Assembly: GCF_000003815.2 (NCBI RefSeq)
Contig: NC_049989.1
Span: 22,719,737-22,783,736 of the forward strand
From: Branchiostoma floridae
Taxonomy: Eukaryota; Chordata; Leptocardii; Amphioxiformes; Branchiostomatidae
DNA length: 64,000 bases
Reading direction: 5' to 3'
Shown here: positions 55,441-64,000 of the stretch, piece by piece
How the letters are laid out: each line of letters begins with the position of its first letter
Numbering within the stretch: position 1 is the stretch's first letter
The notes under the pieces: generated by a model
The model's database searches: none
The model's input: only the letters and a program-made list of their open reading frames with translations
Told to the model about the DNA's origin: nothing
Made by a program: the position numbers and the translations under genes

Positions 55441-55945
55441 TAGACAAGCCACTTGGTACCATTCCACGCCATGCCTCAGCTACACTTGCTTGCTCCCAAC
55501 AGAACCAGAAACGATCGGCCCCTGCTCGTGAAAAAAGGCGCCCGACCAGTTGGGTCATCGGCAGGTATTTTTTTTATCGTGTGACAAAAACACACGGAGG
55601 GAGCCGAGAAAATGGACGATCTCTCCCTCCTAGCACCTGAAGGATCCTTCCCCAGGGGTCAGCCGAGGTGAAGACGTCTGCCACATGGCGTGTTTGTGTT
55701 CGGCACGGGGCAGACGGAGGGGCGCCCTGCCAGGTGAGCCTTAAGATACTCCGGGAGTCCCTCAGGTGAGGCTTAACGTCTTACCCCCTCTCACCTCGTC
55801 TTTTAACAGGCGAATTAACGTCTTACGCCATGTCACCACATGTTGTTTACGTCTTAAAGTGATAAGCTCGGGATCTGACATCGTCTTATCTTGTCTTAAG
55901 TCTTGATTCAAGGGTTTGAGTCTTAAACCGACTTCGTTATCCGTA
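55441..55945. other. Intergenic DNA
   Basis: It contains repeated short motifs AACGTCTTAC and GTCTTAA (about 55770-55930). No gene recognised. Confidence 0.5.
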
Positions 55946-55947
55946 TT

Positions 55948-56155
55948 GCAGACCGGGTAGGTGGTCTTGTTGACGTAAAACCTGAAGGTTCCGGGTTCGA
56001 ATCCCAGAGAGGTCCCAATGCTTGTGTTCTTAGAAAATACGCTAGACAGCTATATCCTCACTCGACTCGTGAAAATGAGTACGTAGCTTCGGTTAGGGAC
56101 GTAAATACGAAGGTTCCGTGTTTAGACTTTAACAAGAGCCACGTGCACGTGCACA
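55948..56155 (+). mobile_element. tRNA-derived SINE
   Basis: The head has a tRNA B box in context (GTTCCGGGTTCGAATCCC) and short complementary acceptor ends (GACC and GGTC) with an imperfect stem, so it is not a functional tRNA. The body has the GAAAATGAGTACGTAGCTTC and CGGTTAGGGAC type central sequence common to several invertebrate SINEs. Confidence 0.72.
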
Positions 56156-57750
56156 CACTACGTGTATCGATACAAATGGAAGTTACATTCTGACATGAAC
56201 AGAATGACAATTAAGAACAACATAAAACGAACATCTCTCCCCTCTCTTTCTCAGTGTGTGTGTTTGTTTGTGTGTGTGTGCGTGTGTATGCATATAGACA
56301 TTGTATGTATCTTCGTTAAAGGGGTACAAGTGCACAATTGGAATGGTCCTCAGGGAAAATTCAAGAACTCGTTCGCTACAATGGTCCCCCTGCGTTTAGG
56401 CTTCAACGTATGGTAGATTTGACCAAACAAACTTTATTCAAACACAATCATTTATTATTTGAGGAATTATGACACCCCTTCTGGGGTAGAATGTATACAA
56501 ATGACTGTAGATCATTTTTAATTGAAGTGGATGTGTGCTCTGTGTATGAGTGTTTGAAAACGTGTGAGAAAGGGCTGACAGTCAAGAACAACATAAAATG
56601 CACATCTCTCTCTCTGTATACACTTTATATATCTTCGTTAAACGTATATCATTGAGTGTAACTCCTTTCTCTAATTGAAATAGATGTGTGATCTGCTTGT
56701 GTATGGGTTTGGGAAACGTGACAATAGCCCTCGGACAATCAAGAACAACATACAACACACATCTCTCTCTCTCTGTATACACTGTATATATCCTTTTCTA
56801 ATTGAAATGGACGTGTGAACTGTTTGTGTATAGGTGTTAGAAAACGTGTGAGAAATGGCCTGGGGGTTCTGTACATCGTAGAGCTCGTCAGGTCTCGGTA
56901 AGCAGGTGATCTATCACACGTACCCGTCTCACCTGTAAGCAGGTGATCTATCACACGTACCCGTCTCACCTGTCATCACCTGGCGCCACCGGGCTCAGGA
57001 CAGGTGGTATCAGCTCCAAGCAGATGTTAGGAGGGTCGTAGCTACATAGATGTTTTGAGAAGTGATACAGGACTGGAGCCATACTGCATGGGAAAAGCGA
57101 TGCTTGACAGGGACTTCTGGGCAGCCACTGTGATTTGGGTGGCAGGGAAGGAGCGTCACCCGAAATAATTCAACTACTAGTGCTTGAGACGCTTATTCTG
57201 AGGCGAATCTGAAACGAAATATTTCCAGCACATTTTGCGTCCTTGAAAATCAGTTATTGTGCCTAAGGGGGTTCACAAATAAAATCAAATGACCAAAAAT
57301 TTATTTACCAATTAGATTTTTACTATCTCCAGTTTTTTTTCAAGTCAGAGAGTCGGTGGAACATTTGAAAACTACTGGAATTGGACTGTCTGAAATTTGG
57401 GTATCTCCAAGTTTTTGTGTTGGAAATTATAGTTCAAATCTGCTTCAGAACAATCATCTTTAGTACTTATGATCCCCTCGTAACCATCTAATAGAAAGGT
57501 TTGAAGCCAAACCACGTACCAGACCACTTACTTCGCACGGCAGGCACCTCCTGTATGTAGCAAGTGAAATGTAACAAAGTTGCCTTCGCTAATGTGACAC
57601 ATTTGCTACACAGTAGTAATCATTTCCAACAGCAGATAACGCTAATTGTAGCCGTCCCGGCTGTTACTGACACACCTCCAGACGGGTTTAACACTTTCAT
57701 GAGCTGGTGTAATAACAGCGCCTTCGGCCGTTTGTAGCGATATGAGAATT
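56156..57750. other. Intergenic DNA with short repeats
   Basis: Three related segments with ACACATCTCTCTCTCTGTAT near 56220, 56600 and 56760, each followed by a (T/A)-rich ~200 bp unit containing GATGTGTG and GAAAACGTGTGAGAAA, form a loose tandem repeat of about 180-350 bp. A pair of CAGGTGATCTATCACACGTA copies lies at 56904 and 56940. No gene. Confidence 0.55.
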
Positions 57751-57769
57751 GTAGTAGTCTCAGAAGGAC

Positions 57770-58130
57770 ATGGTGACAGGAAAAGATGGACGAAAAGAAA
57801 GGTGAGGGAGAGAGAAAGGGGGAGGAAAAGAATGGGGACAGAAGGAGTGGTAGAAGGACAGTGTGGATCAGTGTATTCCGAAGGAAGGGGTGGAGAGAGA
57901 AAGGGCGGGAAGGACGAGGGAAAGGAGAGAGTGGGAAGAGGATGAAAGAGGGGAAAGCATTAGTGGTAAATAGAAGGGAGAGTTGAAGGGGAGGGAGAGA
58001 GGGAAGGGGAGACAAAGAGGAGGAGGGCAACGGATAGCGCAGGGCTATGGCGTGACACAGAGAGAGGGGGGAGATAAAGTAAGTAAGTCAAGAGGACAGA
58101 ACGGACAAAAAAGAAGAAACAAAGAACTTA
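57770..58130 (+). repeat. Purine-strand tract
   Basis: About 360 bases of plus strand dominated by A and G (GAGGGAGAGAGAAAGGGGGA and similar). Open frames on both strands here follow from composition, not coding. Confidence 0.85.
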
Positions 58131-58136
58131 GGAGAT

Positions 58137-58305
58137 CAGGAAAGAAACCTTTGCCAACCCCACGTCTGCTCGGAGAACAAACCACGCGGCCTCCCTGTGC
58201 AGTGAAGCGGACGGTGTCGGCGCCGGGGTCGGGCGGAGCGGCGCTCAGCAGGGAGGAAGCCTTCAGGCGATACCCAAGGAAACTGGTCGGGCTGGTTCCG
58301 TACTA
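58137..58305 (+). CDS. Possible upstream exon of the SH3 gene
   Basis: A GC-rich stretch after the purine tract, open as KPLPTPRLLGEQTTRPP to EEAFRRYPRKLVGLVPYY and followed by a donor-like TAT|GTATGA. The phase does not match the next exon (58832) directly, so it is only a candidate. Confidence 0.3.
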
Positions 58306-58314
58306 TGTATGATG

Positions 58315-58831
58315 CGGTATACACTGTCTACAGTGATCATAGAGGGGATTTTAAAAAATGGCCAGTCTACAGTCTACAAGTTATTTGCCTAATAAAACTA
58401 GTCACCTAGGCCACACTGAATTTATCTTTTGGACGATATTCTCTGGAGACCTTCAGACTGATGCGCAAGGTTGAAAAAAAAAATTCAGCAAAAAAACTGC
58501 TAAACCACAAGACGAAACATCCAGTCCATTTTTCTCAGGCTTGGATTGTCTTGGATCGTTCACCTCTAGTAAGAGACAATCGTCGCCATTTCAATAACAT
58601 AACATTTTATCCACAGAGGCCTGGCCGGGCAGGTTTAGGGAATGAAAGTACGATATAAAAGACAACAAAAACGCAAAACGGACAAAAAATGATTCAACAG
58701 AATGCCTTGTGCATTTTGTTGGCATAAACTTTAAACTTTAAATTTTTTTTCGTTCCCGCAAACCGCCCGGCCGGGGCCCGGTAGGAAATGTGACGTAGGC
58801 CTAACGGATGCTGATATTCCGTCTTCTCCAG
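58315..58831. other. Intron or intergenic DNA
   Basis: It contains one copy of the dispersed repeat at about 58405-58620 (GGCCACACTGAATTTATCTT). Nothing else seen. Confidence 0.5.
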
Positions 58832-59982
58832 GTCTGCCCGACGCCCCGCCCCTATCAACGGACCAGCTGATCGCCAAGTGGCAGGCCGAGAACAGCACAG
58901 AACGGGACGAGGGTTACCATAGCTACCACGGCCCTACGTCATCAACGGGTCGCCAGGGGCTACCAGCAGACGGCGAGAAGCCTGCAGTTACCAAGAACTC
59001 CGCCAGGTGGCGTTGCGAGAATGAGCGCGGGAAGCATAAGAAGAAACTTGCTGTGGGTGAAAAACTACGGCAACCCCGTTGGGACAGGCATTTACGACAA
59101 CCTGGTAGGGACCCGCATGTAGGCCAATCCGGTTGGGACCATCCTCATTTACGGCCACTCGGTTGGGACAAGCATGTACGGCAATCCAGTTGGGACAGTC
59201 ATGTGGTACAGCAACACGGTTTGGACCTGCATGTACGGCAACCCGTTTGGAACTCTCATGCAGAGCAACCCAGTTGGGACAGTCACGTGGTACGGCAACT
59301 CGGTTGGGACAGCGACTCCGACTTTGACCAGGACTCCCCGGAACTGGACGAGCCGCCCTTCACGGTTTTCGACCGAGACGCAGAGCTGCTGATCCGCAAC
59401 GCCACCAAGCGGCGTCCCGCGAATGTGCAGGCGGTGGTGATCAACACCTTCGTGTCCGGCGGTCCCGGTCAGCTGACTGTGGCGCGAGGCGACGTGGTGC
59501 GGGTCCTGTACAGGACAGAGGACTGGGTGCGGGTCGCCAACGTCTGGCGTGACCGAGGCTTCATCCCGTATAGCTACGTCTGGCCGCTCGGTCGCAGATT
59601 CCCGAGGAAACCGGAGCGGCAACGGTCGCACACCTCACCGCCTCACGCTATCGACCCCGGCGGGCACGGGTGGACATGCCACCAAGGAGAACCGGAGCAG
59701 GATCCGGTGGCTGTTGCGTCGGATTCTCCCGATCGTTCGGACGGCTCTCTGTCGGACGACGCGGGAGACGGCTTCTTTGCGCGGCTCCTGCACGGCCCGG
59801 CTCTGACGGTGCTGTTCGACTTTCGCGCCATTGACGAGGATGACGTCACAGTCAGACGTGGGGAGACCGTGATGTTGTTGAACGAGGAGGACGCTGATTG
59901 GGTGTGGGTGCGGAACAGGGCGGGGCGAGAGGGGTTCATGCCCAGGAGATACGCCGTGCAGACATGCGAAGGTGGGTTTTAA
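58832..59982 (+). CDS. Two-SH3-domain adaptor-like protein with decapeptide repeats
   Basis: The frame is open from an acceptor (TCTTCTCCAG, 58831) to a stop at 59982, about 383 codons. An N-terminal region (LSTDQLIAKWQAENSTERDE) is followed by about eight ~10-residue repeats (VRQPSWDSHV-like, residues about 75-160), SH3 domain 1 (VVINTFVSGG, then GDVVRVLYRTEDWVRV and GFIPYSYV), a polar linker, and SH3 domain 2 (VLFDFRAIDEDDVTVRRGE, DADWVWVRN, GFMPRRYAV). SH3 domains bind proline-rich peptides; ALYDY-type and WW-equivalent positions are partly altered (ADWVWVRN keeps one W of the usual pair). No start codon is visible, so an upstream exon is needed. A good donor (GAAG|GTGGGT, 59971) just before the stop suggests splicing onward as an alternative to stopping here. 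Confidence 0.85.
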
Positions 59983-60561
59983 GTTGGGTTATATAAGGTT
60001 TTAAGCTACACTGACTTAATTTTATGACTGACATCCTCTGGACACCCCAAAACTAATAGGGAAGAAGAAGAAAAAAATTCATTTAAAAAATGCAGCTAAA
60101 CCACCGGTCTAAACATTCAGACCTTTTTCTCCCAGGCTTGTCTTATCCTCACCTCCAGTAAGCCTGTAAGAGATAATCATCTCCAATTCTATTATGTTGA
60201 TCTTGCCATTCTTGTTTAAAGAATGCAAGGGGACTGCGACCCCATGTGTCCCTTAACCCCGCAGAGCAAATCCTTTGGCAAGCATGAAATTCTGACTGAC
60301 CAGGTATGCTATTGTGTAAAATGTGGCCACATTTTTTTTAGAACAGGCAAAAATCAATGCGTAGAATTAATGTCATCCTTAGAATTAAGTCAGTGTGACC
60401 TAAGGTATTTGAGCACACATCTGTTGGTTTGCAGTGGCTGTGTCAGTTTGTAGTGGGATTTAAGGATATGTCAGTAGTGTGTGTGACTGGTTGGTGTGTA
60501 TGTGTGCGACCATGGCACATCATCACATGACTAACACACAACCTGTACCTCAGCCTGCAGG
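59983..60561. other. Between the SH3 exon and the W-repeat exon
   Basis: It holds a dispersed-repeat copy at about 60010-60190 and a possible small exon at 60230-60303 (frame GDCDPMCPLTPQ, then KSFGKHEILTDQ, donor CAG|GTATGC). That exon would follow the donor at 59971 in frame, but its own end is out of phase with the long frame that follows. Confidence 0.4.
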
Positions 60562-62010
60562 GTCGTCTTAAGGAAAAACTTGAAACTGAAACTGCACGGC
60601 CATCCATGGGAACGAGAGGCGACCGGAGGACATTGGGAACGATTCCACACTGACACTCCCGACGAAAACCCACAACTGCCAAGTACTTCCTGTCGACAGT
60701 TAGCTGATGACTTCTTTCCTACCCAAGACTGTAAGTCTGTTTTTGAAGAGAAGAATACAATGAGTTTTGCACAGAAAGTTGCTTCAGACCCGACAACATG
60801 GCAGGAGGGAAATAGAGAAGACTCTGAGCAGAGGCCACAAGGATGGTGGAAAGTACCTCACAAACAACAAAGAACAGCATTCACCACAGACGGTATGGCT
60901 GAGCGATCTGCATGCACGTGTGCAGCAAGGGTGGACAAGGAGGGGACACGACGGCAAAAAGAACGGAAGGAAGACAAAGAAGAGTGGCCACAAGGATGCC
61001 AAACATCTTCTGAGGAACTCAAAGACTTCAGGGGCAATTCTCAAGGAGTTATAAAAGACTGCCATAGGAGAAAAATGATATTGAGCGAAAACAGGAAATG
61101 TTTTGGGTTGGGAAATATGGAACATGTACCAGGGCTGCCGATAAGAAACCATACAGGAGCAGCTCAGAAGCAGAAAGGGGTGTGTTTTTTAGAGCAAGAA
61201 TCTGCAAAAACCTCCTCAAAGGAACAAGCAGAAGGAACAAACTACAAGAAGTCACCTTGGTGGAATCTGGAGACGTCTCAAGACTGTAGCATGATACTCA
61301 GGGACAAACTTGCAAGGGGCCAAAACTGGGAACGAGAGCAGGGCCAAAGCTGGGAACGAGAGCAGGGCCAAACCTGGGAACAAGGCCAAACCTGGGAACA
61401 AGGCCAAACCTGGGAACAAGAACAGGGCGAAACCTGGGAACAAGAACAGGGCCAAAGCTGGGAAGAAAAACAGGACCAAAGCTGGGAACGAGAACAAGGC
61501 CAAACCTGGGAACGAGAACAGGGCCAAACCTGGGAACGAGAACAGGGCCAAGCCTGGGAACAAGAGCAGGGCCAAACCTGGGAACAAGAGCAAAGCCAAA
61601 CCTGGGAACAAGAAAAGGGCCAAAGCTGGGAACAAGAGCAAAGCCAAACCTGGGAACAAGAAAAGGGCCAAAGCTGGGAAAGAGAACAGGGCCAAAGCTG
61701 GGAACGAGAACAGGGCCAAACCTGGGAACAAGAGCAGGGCCAAACCTGGGAAAGAGAACAGAGCCAGACCTGGGAACAAGAAAGGCGCCAAGCCTGGGAA
61801 GAAGCAGGGGCTACCTCAAGAGAAAGACGTAAACTTTTGAATGAAGACCGAGACAGCAAAGTGACGAGACAGAACTATCGTACACAACTCAGGAAACAAG
61901 CGATGGATAACATGAGGAAACAGAGAAACAGTGGATGGGACGTGCCAACAGGACACTCTGCTATGGGGAGGGGAGGGGTTTATATCAGCAAACTAGAGAC
62001 CGCTCTGTGA
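60561..62010 (+). CDS. Trp/Glu/Gln repeat protein exon, probable last exon
   Basis: The frame is open from an acceptor (CAGCCTGCAG, 60560) to a TGA at 62008-62010, about 482 codons. The first ~245 residues are non-repetitive and charged (HPWEREATGGHWERFHT to WNLETSQDCSMILRDK). Then come about 20 eight-residue repeats (WEREQGQT/WEQEQGQS type, 61320-61800). The end is non-repetitive and basic (RQNYRTQLRKQAMDNMRKQR). AATAAA at 62163 lies 153 bases after the stop. Because the unit is 24 bp, other frames are open in the repeat too; this frame is preferred since it alone is open through both unique flanks. It could belong to the SH3 gene or be separate. Function unknown; likely extended or coiled and highly charged. 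Confidence 0.6.
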
Positions 62011-64000
62011 GACAGAAGTGTGTTGATTACTTTGTCACAGTTGCCATTGTACTGTGTACAACTGTCGAACTATAAAGTTCATTCATTCTTTTGATGAAGA
62101 ATTTAACATGGAATTTGACTTGCACATGGTCCAAAGTTCCAAAGCTCATAAACCAAGAAAAAAATAAAGCAATGTAAAACATGTCAGTGCTAAACCTCTA
62201 CAGTTTCATCCATTCCTTCATCCAAAAAAAGTACAGATCTCACCCCCATTTATACAATGTATTCTTCCAACACATCACAGTAAGATGGTTACTGGCATCT
62301 CCCATTACGAACAGTAGGGGTGGTCACAACACATTAGAATCAAGTTTTGCTCATTACATGCAGTCATCACAGCAGAAAAGAATGTAGTGAACACTAAAAG
62401 ACCGTTCGTTTGTGTGGTACACCAGTTTAATTCCTTGGTTTTCAAATTATGAACAAGAAAAAGAAGCAAGAAGATTATACATTGTATCTCGCCTATACTG
62501 CAGATTATGATGAGAAAATGAAAATGTTACACAGATTTTTAAATTTAATTTTATGCATGACACCCATCTGTATATACACCGATATTTCTATTTTCAAAGA
62601 TGAGAAAAATTTAATATTTTCACAAAATGGAATCAGTACTGGACAATACTTGCAACAATTTTTCTGGATCAGAATTGTGGTCATCCATAAAGTCAAGGTG
62701 ATGTGTCGTTAGCACACACAGGCATCGATCATGAGAACAAACAGCTCTCATCTCACATCATACTTGTTGACATAACTTAATCTGGTCAATCTACTTAGAA
62801 AACATAACGTATTTCAGAATTAGACTGTCAGTGTGTTACCTGTTTCCAGCATTACATTATTATTTTGTACTTCAAGTTTGAAAACCAGGAACAAAACATC
62901 GGTGCTATGTTCACATTACTTATTGGCACTGTACAAATTCTGAATTTCTTCATAGGACCAAAGCAATTTATTTCGATGGTTCTCAGATTTAAGAAAAAAT
63001 TTAGCAAGAAGTCATGACAACAACAGAGTGCTGCGAGAAAGTTGCTTACGGCTATCTTCAGTCCCTGTATCAGATGTTGTACCATATGAAGGTATGGACA
63101 TGTTTTTACTTCATCTTTTAAAATCCAAATCCAAGAACCAAGACATTAAATTGCGCTCGCCTGAAATATATAATAATTCGTAACTAAGATGTCACATGAT
63201 ACTTTTACAGGATCTTTTAACAACTTCCACAAGTGTTCACATATTACACTTATGACAATGGTAAAGGATGTGGTTACTCCACCATTCAGTTTATGTACCA
63301 AAACACTTGACACTTGTGGTAATTCAAAAGGCTTTGTAGACATAAAAAGGTATAGATATTCTTCTGTTCAACCTTCATCATGTTGTGTTAGGCTGGAAAC
63401 AACTCAAATGTGGTGAAGAAACATGCCTGCATTAAGGAGAATGTCAAGTTCAACAGTGCAGCATTTTAAGTACCCCCCCCCCCCACTTCCAATGGTTTAA
63501 ACCTTAACATCAACAAATAAATTAAAATGGCTGACAGATGAGTGGGTCAATGCTACAAACATGTAGTTGTTGCTATTGGCAACCACTGGTGAGGTATGGC
63601 AACCAATAATGATTGACAGAGGAGTAGGACAACACAACTTGTTGCTACGGGCACCGTGGCGACCAATAATGTGGTCCCTCTACAGAGTGGCTGCAGGTTT
63701 TCAGATTTCTGTCAGAAATAATGTACTGTTTCTTCTCAGTTGCCCCTGCAACAAAGAAAACAACAACACAAAAAAGTAGCATTAGCATATAACCCGCTAC
63801 CCCTACTTTCAAATGAATCTGACATGGTACGGCTCAAAACTGTCAAAAACTGAGATCATCAGGAACATACCACTGTTACAAAGGGGTGATCTGTGTAATG
63901 TTTTTTGTATCCATATATTTTGTTTTCTCTCCCTGATGCATGCCCTGACCTTTGACCCTAAACTTCTAACTTGCTTGGCTGTCCAATGATGCAATCTTCA
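62011..64000. other. 3' flank, AT-rich
   Basis: Contains AATAAA at 62163, a short C run at 63473-63484 and imperfect ATGGCAACCAATAATG repeats around 63575-63675. No gene or RNA recognised. Confidence 0.5.

Noticed and set aside
55950-56020. tRNA gene
   Set aside because: The B-box region is good but the acceptor and T stems mispair and SINE body sequence follows; called as a SINE instead.
57620-58030. 136-codon minus-strand Pro/Ser/Leu-rich frame
   Set aside because: It is the complement of the purine tract, explained by composition.
61252-61859. Minus-strand Leu/Phe/Pro or Ser/Cys-rich frames of 179-193 codons
   Set aside because: Antisense of the 24 bp repeat; they end at its edges.

Overview
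The window is eukaryotic genomic DNA with split genes, GT/AG introns, many minisatellites and a dense, varied population of short transposons. The gene content (a vertebrate-type Toll-like receptor, tandem mucin-type CysD/WxxW exons, TRMT44) and the inverted-repeat MITEs and CR1/L2-like LINE remnants fit an invertebrate deuterostome. A lancelet (Branchiostoma) is the best guess, from family knowledge rather than any search. Eight runs of exactly 100 N are scaffold gaps of unknown true size.

Region 1 (1 to about 18.5 kb) is a large inverted duplication. The left arm (1 to about 5.87 kb, continuing off the left edge) and the right arm (about 11.95 to at least 18.5 kb) carry the same divergent gene pair in mirror image. 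One gene is an unrecognised multi-pass membrane protein. The other is TRMT44, the tRNA-Ser Um44 2'-O-methyltransferase. The left TRMT44 keeps nine exons in frame (468 codons) including the SAM-binding motif. The right copy keeps only the first five before a gap. The spacer is almost entirely minisatellite. Each arm has transposon insertions the other lacks, so the arms are either old paralogues or two divergent haplotypes joined by scaffolding.

Region 2 (20.3 to 27.6 kb) holds a minus-strand gene of alternating CysD (WxxW) exons, all symmetric phase 1-1, the likely signature of two-exon unit duplication. Region 3 (27.6 to 34.2 kb) has a plus-strand C2H2 zinc-finger gene with decayed fingers after its stop and an intact minus-strand TLR with an altered BB loop and a repetitive cytoplasmic tail. 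Region 4 (34.6 to 52.2 kb) is a ~465 bp satellite, intergenic DNA, a gap-truncated LRR protein start (minus strand), and upstream of it an array of ~1.6-1.9 kb units. Each of four units contains an ~80 bp block with conserved splice signals on the LRR gene strand. A 5'-truncated LINE interrupts the array. Region 5 (52.2 to 64 kb) has MITEs, a tRNA-derived SINE, a purine-strand tract, a two-SH3 protein gene and a large tryptophan/glutamine/glutamate repeat ORF.

The strongest general signal is that at least six minisatellites here are built from exon-intron junctions, each repeat carrying a copy of a real splice donor or acceptor. Together with arm-to-arm copy-number differences this suggests local tandem duplication has repeatedly started at exon ends in this locus.
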